Below, in pieces: positions 18,123 through 27,056 of a DNA stretch of 64,000 bases (positions within the stretch are counted from its first letter, which is position 1; the number at the start of each line of letters is the position of its first letter). The stretch covers positions 682,001 to 746,000 of the forward strand of contig NZ_CP016076.1 of NCBI RefSeq assembly GCF_001941625.1, written 5' to 3'. The notes beneath the pieces were generated by a model. The model saw nothing but the letters and a program-made list of their open reading frames with translations, had not been told where the DNA came from and did no database searches. The DNA comes from Actinoalloteichus fjordicus (lineage in GTDB: Bacteria; Actinomycetota; Actinomycetes; Mycobacteriales; Pseudonocardiaceae). The position numbers and the translations under genes are program-made.

Positions 18123-18764
18123 GTGCAGGGCGACGGACATCCTGGCTGGCCTGCCCGGTTGGGCGGCCTGACGGTCCCGGCGGGGACGGTGACGTTACGG
18201 AGTCCCCGATTGTGGGACGGACCGGACTGGAGCCGAATCCGACTCGCGGAACGCGACCATCTCCAGGCCTGGGAACCGTCCTCGCCGGAGGGCTGGGAAC
18301 AACGCAACGCCCTGTTCTCCTGGCCCGGCCAGTGGGCGGGGATGCGTCGGCTGGCCCGGCACGGAACGGCTCTTCCGTTCGTCATCCTGGTCGACGGGGT
18401 CTTCGCCGGGCAGGTCACGGTGGGCAACATCGTTCGAGGAGCGCTCTGCTCTGGATGGATCGGGTACTGGGTGAGCCGACGCCTGACCCGAGGCGGCGTC
18501 GCCAGCGCCGCCGTGGCGTTGGCCGTCGACCACTGCTTCGGCGCCGCCGGTCTGCATCGGCTGGAGGCCACCGTGCGTCCGGACAACGAGGCGAGCCTGC
18601 GGGTGCTGGAGAAGACCGGCTTCCGACGAGAGGGGCTCTTCCGGCGCTATCTCTACGTCGCCGAGATGTGGCGTGATCACGTGTGTCTGGCCATCACGGC
18701 GGAGGACGTCGCCGACGGAGCGGCGACCGCCTTGGTGCGTGCAGGCCGGGCCGACTGGGAGTGA
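18123..18764 (+). CDS. GNAT-family acetyltransferase, RimJ-like
   Basis: A 213-residue GNAT enzyme of the RimJ/RimL type: LRSPRLWDGPDWSRIRLAERD entry (key RLWDGPDW), GNIVRGALCSGWIGYWVS, then the acetyl-CoA loop region with LEATVRPDNEASLRVLEKTGFRREG (key RPDNEASLRVLEK). It probably acetylates an N-terminal amine, perhaps of a ribosomal protein. GTG 18123 is chosen because it begins just before the fold; the open frame extends upstream to 18021 without a ribosome site. It is syntenic between glp and glpR in actinomycetes. Confidence 0.88.
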   Translation: MQGDGHPGWPARLGGLTVPAGTVTLRSPRLWDGPDWSRIRLAERDHLQAWEPSSPEGWEQRNALFSWPGQWAGMRRLARHGTALPFVILVDGVFAGQVTVGNIVRGALCSGWIGYWVSRRLTRGGVASAAVALAVDHCFGAAGLHRLEATVRPDNEASLRVLEKTGFRREGLFRRYLYVAEMWRDHVCLAITAEDVADGAATALVRAGRADWE

Positions 18765-19082
18765 TCGTCGACATCGCCAGAGATCGGGTCCGATCACCGG
18801 CACGGATGATGTGTCGTTAATCTCAGTCGACAGGCAGGGTCGAGCAGCGTCGCCGAGCGCGGACCTCGCGCGGATCAGGTGGGTCGGCCCGCCTGCCGCG
18901 TGCCGTCCGAGCAGCACGGAGAGTGGGTGTTGGACGGCCGTGCCAGTAACCCGAATGGGCGATCATCGCCACATTCCATAACGGGCTGCGAGTCGGCGCG
19001 CCTCCGACATGGGTGTGACAGCTGTGGCTAGCGTGACGAGGGAATACGTGTGTCGTTCGTGGGTGGGGGGAGGTGACGGATC
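18765..19082. other. intergenic region before glpR
   Basis: About 320 bases without a gene. The last 20 bases carry GGAGGTGA, an unusually strong ribosome binding site 8 bases before the glpR ATG. A TAGCGT hexamer near 19028-19033 could be a -10 element. Confidence 0.45.
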
Positions 19083-20012
19083 ATGCCGAGTTCGCTGATC
19101 TTCGCAGCGTTGGCGCTGGCCTGGCTCGTCGTGCTCGTGCCGATGATCGCTCGGCGGCGTCAGGAGGTGGTCCGGACCGCCGACTCCGCACTGGAGGCCA
19201 GAGTCCTTCGTCGAGGAAAGAACGCGTCGGCGGCGGGTCGTCAAGAGGCCGCAGGCCGTCAGGATGCGTCGACCGGGGGCCGTCAGGACGGCCTTGCGGC
19301 GAGCCGCCGGGGCGCATCGGGGCGTTCACAGGTCGTCGACGATCCGGAGGAGGACCCTGACATGGCCGATCCCGACGCGCACTCCGGGAGGGAGTTCGAC
19401 GGGGAGCGCGACGACGAGTTCGGGGACGAGTTCGACGACTACGACGACGAGAGCGGCGACGACGAGGACTGGCGTGCGCTGCACGGCGACGACGTCCGCG
19501 CAGGCAGGCGCTACCGGCCGGGGCGGGGCGGGTTCGATCCGGAGGCGGCGGCGCGACTGGCAAGGGCGAAGTACGCATTCCGCCAGCGGATCGTCCTGCT
19601 CCTGCTGCTCGCCGCGATCACGACCGCGGTTCTCGCGGGCTTCCTGTCGGCGTGGATCTGGTGGGCGCATGCCGCCGTCGACCTGACCTTCATCGGCTAC
19701 CTCAGCTACCTGCGCAGGCAGGTACGCATCGAGGAGGAGGTGCGCAGGCGTCGCACCGCGCGGGTCGCCGAGGCACAGCGCCGGGAGCACCTCCTGCACG
19801 GCCAGGTGCGATCGGTCGGCGACGTCGGCCCGGTCGGTGAGGACGGCCTGCCGACCAGGTCGGGCGGGATGATCGCGCAGGGTGCCTCCGAGCTGTCCCG
19901 TCGTCCCTCCCTCGAAGGCACCTACGCCCTCGAGCTGGACGACGACGACCCTGCCTTCGACGACCTGGACTCGCCGCTGCCGACGACCTTCCGTCGCGCC
20001 GTGGGTGAATGA
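19083..20012 (+). CDS. glpR: divisome membrane protein GlpR/SepX
   Basis: A 309-residue protein with an N-terminal membrane helix (LIFAALALAWLVVLVPM), a long acidic disordered stretch (Asp/Glu-rich, residues 90-140) and a second membrane hairpin near residues 175-210 (VLLLLLAAITTAVLAGF-like). A basic coiled segment (RIEEEVRRRRTARVAEAQRR) and an acidic tail follow. This plan matches SepX of Streptomyces and GlpR of Corynebacterium, the membrane receptor for Glp that acts with FtsZ at septa. ATG follows a strong GGAGGTGA site. Function is inferred from family and neighbours. Confidence 0.9.
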   Translation: MPSSLIFAALALAWLVVLVPMIARRRQEVVRTADSALEARVLRRGKNASAAGRQEAAGRQDASTGGRQDGLAASRRGASGRSQVVDDPEEDPDMADPDAHSGREFDGERDDEFGDEFDDYDDESGDDEDWRALHGDDVRAGRRYRPGRGGFDPEAAARLARAKYAFRQRIVLLLLLAAITTAVLAGFLSAWIWWAHAAVDLTFIGYLSYLRRQVRIEEEVRRRRTARVAEAQRREHLLHGQVRSVGDVGPVGEDGLPTRSGGMIAQGASELSRRPSLEGTYALELDDDDPAFDDLDSPLPTTFRRAVGE

Positions 20013-20093
20013 GCGCTGTTGTGACACGTGGTGTTCAGGGGGGTGCGAACAGGCCGTGTCGCCCCTGCTATGCTTTCTGAGCACCACGAACAA

Positions 20094-20166
20094 GGGGCTG
20101 TAGCGCAGTTGGTAGCGCGTCTCGTTCGCATCGAGAAGGTCCGGGGTTCGATTCCCCGCAGCTCCA
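20094..20166 (+). tRNA. tRNA-Ala (anticodon CGC)
   Basis: A 73-nt cloverleaf: acceptor GGGGCTG/CAGCTCC, D arm GCGCAGTTGGTAGCGC, anticodon loop TTCGCAT in a TCTCG/CGAGA stem, T arm CCGGGGTTCGATTCCCCG, discriminator A. CCA is not encoded. The anticodon CGC reads GCG. Confidence 0.97.
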
Positions 20167-20241
20167 CCCTAGAGGTCTGGCTAGAACAAGTGCCTGAATG
20201 AGGGCCGCAGAGTAGGACCGCGACGCTTGACCGCGAGCATG

Positions 20242-20270
20242 GGCCACCCGCATTGCGGGTGGCCTTTTCG
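20242..20270 (+). terminator. strong intrinsic terminator
   Basis: A 10-bp perfect GC-rich stem, GGCCACCCGC / GCGGGTGGCC, with a 3-nt loop (ATT) followed by TTTTCGTTT. It ends transcription about 75 bases after tRNA-Ala and marks the edge of the conserved block. Confidence 0.88.
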
Positions 20271-20476
20271 TTTGCGGGCTGTGGGTTGGTCCGTGTGGTC
20301 TGCTGGCTTGGATGGTGTGCAGCTCCCCGGAGGTTGGGTCACGTCGTCATGGGACGACGCGGAACGGCGCGGGCCTCGGCGGCGGATGTGCCTGCTGACG
20401 CCCGAAGGGCCGCTGAAGCTCGGCGGGTCGTTGCGCGGTCTGCTCCGGCGCCGCGTTGGGTGCCGAGGGCGGCGCA

Positions 20477-20673
20477 ATGAAAGCCGCGTTGTCGGTGCGG
20501 TTCGCGGCGGCGGTGGTGGGCGAGGAACGCTATCGCGAGCAGTGGGAAGCGGATGTTGTCGGGCGCGCGAACCTGGCAGGTCGTCCTTGAGTGTGGCGTT
20601 CGGTGCTGTGCGCGCTATAGCCGTTGTGTCGGCGTTGCTGGTCCTGGTCGGGGTTGCACTGCTGTTCGCATAA
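20477..20673 (+). pseudogene. frameshifted small membrane protein with EERYREQWEADV motif
   Basis: ATG 20477 opens MKAALSVRFAAAVVGEERYREQWEADVVGRANLAGRP and hits TGA at about 20588. From there another frame continues LSVAFGAVRAIAVVSALLVLVGVALLFA to TAA 20671. Joined, they make a roughly 65-residue protein with a charged R-Y-R-E-Q-W segment and one membrane helix. I recall this layout from actinobacterial proteins encoded beside PadR regulators. A single-base deletion near 20585 (or a sequencing error) explains the split. Confidence 0.5.
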
Positions 20674-20721
20674 GCAAATGGCTCCGTGTCGTTTCGGCAG
20701 GTCCGGGCTTAGCCTCGGGCG

Positions 20722-21318
20722 GTGGCGAACGAATTGACTATTCCGCTCCTGCCCTGTCCATCCATCGACGAGATCGCGTCGTTCTACGAGATGCTCGGCT
20801 TCGAGATCACCTATCGGCAGACTCGGCCGAACCCGCACATCGCGGTGCGACGGGAAGACATCAATCTGCACTTCTTCGGGATGGACGACTACGACCCGGC
20901 GCAGTCGTACAGCACGTGCGTGGTCATCGTCGCGGACACCAGCGAGCTGTTCGAGGCCTTCGCGGCGGGGATGCGGTCCGTGCACGGAAAACTGCTCGTC
21001 TCCGGCATCCCGCGCATGACCCGACCTCGGCTGCGCAACGACCGGTACACCGGGTTCACGGTCGTCGATCCGGGCGGCAACTGGATCCGGATCCACAAGG
21101 CCGCCACGGAACCCGAGGCGCAGACCAAGCTCGCCAAAGCCATGGAGAACGCCGCGAGGCAGGCGGATGCGCGCGGCGACGAACGCCAGGGGCTGAAGAT
21201 CCTGGAAGGCGCGTTGAAGCGGGCGACCGGCGACGAACCGGAGTTTCAGGAGGTGCGGGAGTACCGCGACGAGCTCCTCGAGCGGATCAAGGGGTCTGAG
21301 CCGCGTCCAGGCGCTTGA
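20722..21318 (+). CDS. VOC-superfamily (glyoxalase/bleomycin-resistance fold) protein
   Basis: A 198-residue protein. Residues 1-125 form a VOC fold: PLLPCPSIDEIASFYEMLGFEITYRQ entry (key IDEIASFYEMLGF), IAVRREDINLHFFG and a closing GFTVVDPGGNWIRIHK. The last 70 residues are a charged helical extension (AKAMENAARQADARGDERQGLKILEGALKRA), unusual for a simple VOC protein and TPR-like in feel. GTG start at 20722. It converges with the Trypco1-WD40 remnant. Confidence 0.88.
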   Translation: MANELTIPLLPCPSIDEIASFYEMLGFEITYRQTRPNPHIAVRREDINLHFFGMDDYDPAQSYSTCVVIVADTSELFEAFAAGMRSVHGKLLVSGIPRMTRPRLRNDRYTGFTVVDPGGNWIRIHKAATEPEAQTKLAKAMENAARQADARGDERQGLKILEGALKRATGDEPEFQEVREYRDELLERIKGSEPRPGA

Positions 21319-21683
21319 GCGCGGTCCTGACCACCTCGGGGTCGTAGGTCGGCCAGCCAGAACGGGGGAGTGAGGTGCGCAATTTCCCACAGCCGTACGG
21401 TGCCGTCACCGGCGGTGGCGAGAGTCTGTCCGTCAGGACTGAACGCCACCCCAGCCAGGCCGTTGGGAGGGCCTTGGATGGTGAGGTGAGGGAGTTCTTC
21501 GGCGGCGGCGTACAGGGCACCTATGGCTTCGTGGGTAGGGGAGGTGTCGTTGGCTTGGAGGGCTGCCCCACGCCCCGCCTTGAGCAGACCACCATCACCA
21601 TCACCATCACCATCCGCAGCCGGGACCGACTCGAACGTGATCGCCCCGCCACCGTCGAGCGGAATCCGAGCAAACCCGTCCAT
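21246..21683 (-). pseudogene. Trypco1-like (CU044_2847) protein with one WD40 repeat, frameshifted
   Basis: ATG 21683 starts MDGFARIPLDGGGAITFESV, like the trypsin-co-occurring domain 1 (CU044_2847) family. A DGDGDGDG run encoded by (ACCATC)4 at 21591-21614 follows. Residues about 70-100 are a single WD40 repeat (VAFSPDGQTLATAGDGTVRLWEI). The frame then drifts. Removing one base in the G5 run at 21364-21368 restores TYDPEVVRTALKRLDAAQTP and a stop at 21287. So this is probably a broken or misread gene of a predicted protease/WD40 conflict system. No protease gene is adjacent. Confidence 0.6.
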
Positions 21684-22384
21684 CTACGCCCCCTCGATAC
21701 CCGCCAGAAAACACCGAGAGTTATCACCGGGTGACCTCCACGGCAATCACCCGGTTGCCGCACCGCGGCACCACGGCACGGGCACCGCGGCAACGTCCCG
21801 ACCACGCCGCACCCCGGAATCCGCGGCCACAGGGGACCTGCTCCTGCCTTCGGCCGGTTGCGGTTCGCCACCGTCCCAGCCCGTCCACAGTGGATGGATA
21901 CGTGGCCGGACGCTGGGACGAAACCGGAGGATCCCCCACTCGTTACGGCGGTGCCTGGGCAGGCGCACGATTCCATCCGGAGCTGCTGGGAGGCCCACGA
22001 GGCTCGGCTGAGCACAGCCGGGACCGGCAAAGTGCGGACCGGCCGGAGCGCGCAGGCTATCGGCGATGCCGTCGTCGAAGAACTGGTGCTTTGCGGTGTG
22101 GATTGAGCGTCGATCCATCGCGACCAGCCGCTACCCCCCCCCGGTTCTTACCATGAGAATGGCAGGCCGTGGGATCTCGTGATCATGGGCGAGGAGGCGC
22201 CCGTCGCCGCAGTCGAAGTCACGACCGATACCGGGCCGTCACGCAACACCTGGTCGCCGCGCGGCGGCACTTCTCGCGGACAGCGGTCACTCCAGCCGGG
22301 CCGTCACGAAGCAGCACGGCCTCACCCCGACCGCCTCCGCCGCCCTCCAGCCATGGGCCGTCGGGACCAGGCGTGGGCTGCGAG
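21684..22384. other. 700-base region without a clear gene
   Basis: Several open frames exist, such as 21858-22106 on the plus strand, but none has a family resemblance or a ribosome site. It may be decayed coding DNA tied to the neighbouring Trypco1-WD40 remnant. Short CGGCACCACGGCACGGGCACCG-type repeats (key GGCAC) occur near 21765-21795. Confidence 0.4.
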
Positions 22385-23236
22385 TCAGAGGACTATGTCG
22401 GCCAAGCGGCTGATCTCGTCGAGGTCGTCGGTTCCGGGGCCCAGGATCAGTTCGTCGGCGCCCAGGGCCTCGAACTGCTTGACGGCGTCGCGCAGTGATT
22501 CCGCATCGGTGTGCACGTTGCCGACGACGATGTCCTGGAATTCGCCGGTAGCGGCGTAGTAATCGGCGATGTTGGCCCGACCTCGGTCGGGATCGCCTAG
22601 CGCGAAGTAGTTGAGGCCGACCAGCCGGGGCTGGCCCGGCCGCCCGGCGGCCTGCCACGCGGCACGGGCGGCGTCGAAAGCGCCGGACGCCAGGGCCGCA
22701 GGCACCGATCCGGCTATGTAACCGTCCGACGACTCGGCCATCCGGCGGTAGGCGGCCGGGGTAGCGGCGCCGAACAGCAGCGGCACCTGCCGTCCGCCGG
22801 CCGGAACCGCCGGGTTCGGGCTTCCCGGAACGGGTTCACCGGCCCATATCGACCGGTAGGTTGCCAGGTCGCGGTCCATCCGGGCGCCCCGGTCCCGGGG
22901 TCCGTGCCCTGGCACGACGAAATCGTCCTCGCGGATGCCCACCCCGATGCCGAGGGTGAGCCTGCCGCCGGAGACCCCGTCGATCGACGCTGCTTCCTTG
23001 GCCAGCAGCGTCCCCGGCCAGGTGGTCGCCAGCAGCACCTGACTGAGCAGCCCGATCGTGCTGGTGGCCCCGGCGGCTGCGGCCAGCGCGACGGTGTCCA
23101 TCACGCTCGGATAGGCGACCCGGCCGGTGGTACCCAGGGTGGCGAAACCCGCTTCCTCTGCTCGGCGGGCCCAGGCGGGAATCACCGGGGCGTGGACGTC
23201 GCGGACCTGGTTGGGTAATCCGATGCCGATGCGCAT
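22385..23236 (-). CDS. LLM-class (luciferase-like) F420-dependent oxidoreductase
   Basis: A 283-residue TIM-barrel oxidoreductase: MRIGIGLPNQVRD start, TTGRVAYPSVMDTVALAAAAGAT (key YPSVMDTVALA), LGIGVGIREDDF and HTDAESLRDAVKQFEALGADELIL (key FEALGADELIL). The family uses F420 or FMN to reduce or oxidise diverse substrates. ATG 23236 is fixed by AAGGAGCG upstream on its strand; the longer frame above it is shadow of the AfsR-like gene. It lies 100 bases downstream of that regulator, so cotranscription or local control is possible. Confidence 0.92.
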   Translation of the reverse strand: MRIGIGLPNQVRDVHAPVIPAWARRAEEAGFATLGTTGRVAYPSVMDTVALAAAAGATSTIGLLSQVLLATTWPGTLLAKEAASIDGVSGGRLTLGIGVGIREDDFVVPGHGPRDRGARMDRDLATYRSIWAGEPVPGSPNPAVPAGGRQVPLLFGAATPAAYRRMAESSDGYIAGSVPAALASGAFDAARAAWQAAGRPGQPRLVGLNYFALGDPDRGRANIADYYAATGEFQDIVVGNVHTDAESLRDAVKQFEALGADELILGPGTDDLDEISRLADIVL

Positions 23237-23337
23237 CGAGGCGCTCCTTAGCTGGTACGGGTGCCGACCTAGTTCGGGCCGTGGACCGGCTCGCCCCGTG
23301 ATCCTGGCCAGGCGCCCATACACCGAGGTTGCAACCG

Positions 23338-26025
23338 TCAGACAGCGCGCGCCGGGGAGGTCAGGACGGCGACGGCGTCGTGGAGTGTCGGCGGCTGTGC
23401 GGGAGGGGCGCCTTCGTACCAGCCGTGCGGAGTGATCGACTGGAGGTAGGTGCCTGCCGGCCGGATGCCGCTGTGTGCCTGGTGAAAATGGACGACGTTG
23501 CGGAGCAGCGCGGCGCCGGCCGCATCGCCTGCCGCGTCCAGGGCCAGGGCGCCGTTGTGCAGCACGGCCAGCTGGTTGCTCAGATCGCCCTCGTTGAGGA
23601 AGCGCCGCAGCGAGGTCCGCAGCAGGGGCAGCGCTTCGCCGTCCCCCGCGTCGACCATGGTCTGGGCCAGCATCAGCTCGCTGAGCGCGGCCGTCCAGAC
23701 CAGCCCGGAGGCGTCGGCGAGCCGCACGGCGGCCCGCAGCCGGTGGCGGCCGTCGGCGATCCGGTCGGCCATGACGAGGGCAGCGCCCCACGTCATCGCG
23801 GTGGCCGCGATCAGCCAGGTGGTCTGCGTCTCGGTGGCGATGGCGTGCGCCTCGGCCGACGCGGTCAGCGCGATCGCCGGGTCGCCTCCCGGCAGCTGGA
23901 CCAGAGCCTGGTAGTAGCGGACCTCGGCGAGCAGGCTGCGATGCTCCGGTTCCGAGTCCACCGCCAGGAACGCCTCGGACAGCATGCGCCGTGCCGTGGT
24001 GACGTCGCCGGTGAAATAGAACAGGCCTGCCGACGAGGCCTTGGCCCGCACGACGTCGCCGAGCGGGGCGTCCGGCGCGGCGGCCAGGGCTGCGGTCAGC
24101 ATCCGGTTGCCCTCGGTGAGCAGGCCGCTGCGGATCCAGAACCACATGAGCCGCGCGGCCGTCCGCAATGCCTCGACCGGGGCATGCGTCAGGTCGTGCG
24201 CGAGCCCCGCACGCAGGTTCGGCAACTCCAGACGCAGCGCGGCCATCGTGGCCGCGGATCGCACGCCCTGCAGATCGCCTGCGGCCCGGGCGACCAGTTC
24301 GCGGACCCAGACGGCATGGGCGGCCCGGGTCGCCGTCGGATCTCCGTCCACGGCCCGGCAGTACGCCCGGATCGTCTCCAGCATCCGGTAGCGCGCCGTG
24401 CTGCCGCCGGTCTCGGCGGTGACCACGGACTCATCGACCAGCGTGACCAGCGCGCTGAGTCCGGCAGCGGCGGAGGCCGCGGCCTCCAAGGGAAAGCCAC
24501 CCTCGTACGGCCAGAGCTGCACCGCGAGGTCACGCTCGTCGCCGGAGAGAAGATCGAAGCTCCAGGCGATGGCCTCCTGCAACGTCGCGTGCGGGGTCAT
24601 CGTGCCGAGCGGAATCCGGCCCAGCACGGTGAAACGGTCGTCCAGCTGCTCGATCAGCCCCCGTACGCCGAAGGTCCGCACTCGCGCCGCCGCCAGTTCC
24701 AGGGCCAGCGGCAGCCGGTCCAGCGCATCGGCGAGGCGGTGCAGATCCCGGCCGTCGGCGTCCTGCTCGAACCAGCCGGGCCTGCCCGCGCGGATGCGAT
24801 CGGTCAGCAGCGTCACGGCGTCGTCGGCGGCCAGCGGCCCGAGCGGCAGGATGTGCTCGCCGTCGACGCCGAGTGGGCTGCGGCTGGTGGCCACCACCCG
24901 CAACGTGGGAATCCGGTCGAGCAGGTCGACGACGAGCCGGGCCACCTCGCCGGTGAGGTGCTCGCAGTTGTCGAGCACCAAGGGTGTCCCGTGCAGGCGC
25001 AGCCGCTTGACCAGTGCCTCGTACGGGTCCTCGGCCAACCCGGTGACGCCGACCGCTGCGGCGACCGCCGAGACCAGGGGGGCGGGGTCGGCCACATCGG
25101 CGAGCCGGACGACGGCGTCGGGCCCGGCCCATTTCACGGCCAGGCGGGTCTTGCCCGACCCGGCGGGCCCGACGACGGTGACGAGCCGATGCATGCCGAC
25201 GAGACGGTCCAGCAGGGCCAGCTCGGCGTCGCGGCCGATGAACGACGACAGCGGCCGATCACCGGGCGTCACAGCCGCGACGCCGGTGGCCGCCAGGGCC
25301 GGGTCCTGCGACAGGATGCGGCTTTCGAGCTGCCGCAACTCCGGTCCGGGGTCGACACCCAGTTCCTCGGCCAGCAGGGTCCGGACCCGGCGCACCGCGT
25401 TCAGCGCGTCGGCCTGGCGTCCCGAACGGTAGAGCGCCAGCGCCAGCAACTGCCAACGGCGTTCGCGGTACGGCGCGGTGTGCACCAGCAGTTCGAGCAT
25501 GGCCACCGCACCGGCGTGGTCGCCGGTGGCCAGTAGCGCCGAGGCGCCCTCCTCCTGGGCGCTGTCGCGCTGTTCCAGCAGGGCGGCACGGATCGCAATC
25601 GTCGACTCGTCGTCGGCCAGATCCTCATACGGGGTCCCGCGCCACAACCGCAGCGCCGCGTCGAAGGCCTCGTGCGCATCGGCGGGGCGGTCGCCTGCCA
25701 CCAACGCACGGGCGCGGACGAGGTGGCCGCGAAACCGTTCGACGTCGGTGTCGGCGGCAAGGAGCCGATAGCCGCCTGCGGAGCGCTGCAACGCCGTGCC
25801 CGGCAGCACCCGACGCAGCCGGGAGACGTACACCTGCAGGGCGCCTGCGGGATTGCGTGGCCTTCGGTCACCCCACAGTCCTTCGACCAGGCGGTTCTCC
25901 GAGACCGGCCGCCCTTCCTCGGCGATCAGGATCGCCAGAAGCCTGCGGGGCAGCCTGCCCCCGACGTCGACCGGATGATCGTTCGCACGGACCTCGAGCG
26001 GACCCAGCACCGCGAACGTCAGCAC
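23338..26025 (-). CDS. AfsR/SARP-type transcriptional regulator with BTAD, NB-ARC-like ATPase and TPR regions
   Basis: An 895-residue regulator. Residues 1-90 form an OmpR-like DNA-binding winged helix (TFAVLGPLEVRAND). Residues about 95-240 form the bacterial transcriptional activation domain. Residues 260-560 form an STAND ATPase with P-loop GPAGSGKT at 286-293 and VLDNCEHL as Walker B. The remainder is TPR-like helices. Such proteins activate secondary metabolism or stress genes. GTG 26025 is chosen because the winged helix begins there. There is no spaced ribosome site, so it may be leaderless. It is divergent from the hemerythrin gene. Confidence 0.92.
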   Translation of the reverse strand: MLTFAVLGPLEVRANDHPVDVGGRLPRRLLAILIAEEGRPVSENRLVEGLWGDRRPRNPAGALQVYVSRLRRVLPGTALQRSAGGYRLLAADTDVERFRGHLVRARALVAGDRPADAHEAFDAALRLWRGTPYEDLADDESTIAIRAALLEQRDSAQEEGASALLATGDHAGAVAMLELLVHTAPYRERRWQLLALALYRSGRQADALNAVRRVRTLLAEELGVDPGPELRQLESRILSQDPALAATGVAAVTPGDRPLSSFIGRDAELALLDRLVGMHRLVTVVGPAGSGKTRLAVKWAGPDAVVRLADVADPAPLVSAVAAAVGVTGLAEDPYEALVKRLRLHGTPLVLDNCEHLTGEVARLVVDLLDRIPTLRVVATSRSPLGVDGEHILPLGPLAADDAVTLLTDRIRAGRPGWFEQDADGRDLHRLADALDRLPLALELAAARVRTFGVRGLIEQLDDRFTVLGRIPLGTMTPHATLQEAIAWSFDLLSGDERDLAVQLWPYEGGFPLEAAASAAAGLSALVTLVDESVVTAETGGSTARYRMLETIRAYCRAVDGDPTATRAAHAVWVRELVARAAGDLQGVRSAATMAALRLELPNLRAGLAHDLTHAPVEALRTAARLMWFWIRSGLLTEGNRMLTAALAAAPDAPLGDVVRAKASSAGLFYFTGDVTTARRMLSEAFLAVDSEPEHRSLLAEVRYYQALVQLPGGDPAIALTASAEAHAIATETQTTWLIAATAMTWGAALVMADRIADGRHRLRAAVRLADASGLVWTAALSELMLAQTMVDAGDGEALPLLRTSLRRFLNEGDLSNQLAVLHNGALALDAAGDAAGAALLRNVVHFHQAHSGIRPAGTYLQSITPHGWYEGAPPAQPPTLHDAVAVLTSPARAV

Positions 26026-26128
26026 TCCACAAGGTAAGCCTATGCCGCCGGCCGCGCCAAATGACGCGGCGGCCGCGCCGTATCCGTGTTGTAGGCGGTG
26101 TGAAAGGCACGGCCGCGAAGCTGCTCCC

Positions 26129-26803
26129 ATGCACAACGAGAAGATGGCCGACAGCCGCGACATGATCGGCGCGCACGACGCCATGCGGCGGCAGTTCGGT
26201 GCCATGCCCGTGTTGATCGCAGGCGTGCAGGCGGGTGACGCGGAGGGCACCGCCGTCGTTGCAGGCCACGTCCTGATGATGGTCGACTTCCTGCACGCCC
26301 ATCACACCAGCGAGGACGACCATGTGTGGCCCCGGCTGCGGGAGCGTTGCCCCGACGACGTCGCGCCCCTCATCGAGACGATGGACCGGCAGCACGCCTT
26401 CATCGACGACGAGCTGAAAGCGCTCGCCGCAGGCGGCAGGCGTTGGCGGGCCTCCGCCGACGCCGGCGACCGGGATGCCGTCGCCGCCGTCGCGGAGCGG
26501 CTGTTGCCCCCGCTGTACGAGCATCTGGCGTTGGAGGAGCAGCGGATCCTGCCGCTCATCGATCGCCACCTGACCGAACGCGAGTGGAAGGCGACCGTCG
26601 AGGCGTCCTTCGGCAAGGTGACCTTCGTGCGGCGTCTGCTGATGCTGGGCATGGCCCTGCACGGGGCGAGCGAGGAGCAGGCCCGGCTTCTGCGTGCCGC
26701 CGTCCCCGCCGTCGTCTGGCATGCCGGTCGCCCGCTCGGGACCCGGCTCTATCGCAACCACCGTGAGCGCCTGGCCGCCGCGAGCCGGGGGTCAGATCGC
26801 TGA
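26129..26803 (+). CDS. hemerythrin HHE-domain protein
   Basis: A 224-residue four-helix bundle. Iron-ligand residues are visible in the first half: AHDAMRRQF (H), DFLHAHHTSEDDHVWP (HxxxE type) and METMDRQHAFID-like (MDRQH). YEHLALEEQRILPLI supplies a later H-x4-E pair. HHE proteins bind O2, NO or iron. The C-terminal 70 residues (VTFVRRLLMLGMALHG on) are an actinobacterial extension. ATG 26129 is preferred; ATG 26144 is also possible. It is divergent from the AfsR-like regulator. Confidence 0.88.
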   Translation: MHNEKMADSRDMIGAHDAMRRQFGAMPVLIAGVQAGDAEGTAVVAGHVLMMVDFLHAHHTSEDDHVWPRLRERCPDDVAPLIETMDRQHAFIDDELKALAAGGRRWRASADAGDRDAVAAVAERLLPPLYEHLALEEQRILPLIDRHLTEREWKATVEASFGKVTFVRRLLMLGMALHGASEEQARLLRAAVPAVVWHAGRPLGTRLYRNHRERLAAASRGSDR

Positions 26804-26856
26804 TCCTCGACCACTCGCTCACCCGTGAGCTGCGGCTGTGATCACCACGTTGTCGG

Positions 26857-27050
26857 GTGCCGATCCTCGCCTTGGGCGGTGTCCAGGGCAACCACGCCGT
26901 CCTTCGCGACATCCTGCCCGCCAAGGGGACCGACGTACGCGTGATCGAGGTCGCCGACCGCGGCCACCACGTCCCAGAGGAGCAGCCGCAGACGATGATC
27001 GACGAGATTCGCAGCGTTCCTCGGCTGAACTCTCGGGTCGGGGCTCCGCC
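26857..27050 (+). pseudogene. C-terminal fragment of an alpha/beta hydrolase
   Basis: The frame reads VPILALGGVQGNHAVLRDIL, then RVIEVADRGHHVPEEQPQTMIDEIRSV. This is the typical last strand of an epoxide-hydrolase-like alpha/beta hydrolase, with the catalytic His in GHHVPEEQP. The N-terminal three quarters are missing and no stop follows before the next gene, so this is a relic. Confidence 0.6.
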
Positions 27051-27056
27051 ATTCCG

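Noticed and set aside
21591-21614. (ACCATC)4 as a CRISPR-like or microsatellite array
   Set aside because: Only four perfect hexamers and no spacers; it simply encodes the DGDGDG linker of the Trypco1-WD40 remnant.
21858-22106. Plus-strand 82-codon frame in the 700-base gap
   Set aside because: No family resemblance, no ribosome site, and the opposite strand is equally open; this is typical for GC-rich noncoding DNA.
23329-25536. Long plus-strand open frame of 735 codons over the AfsR-like gene
   Set aside because: It is the antisense shadow of a clear BTAD/STAND regulator; low-complexity Gly/Gln/Arg reading without domains.
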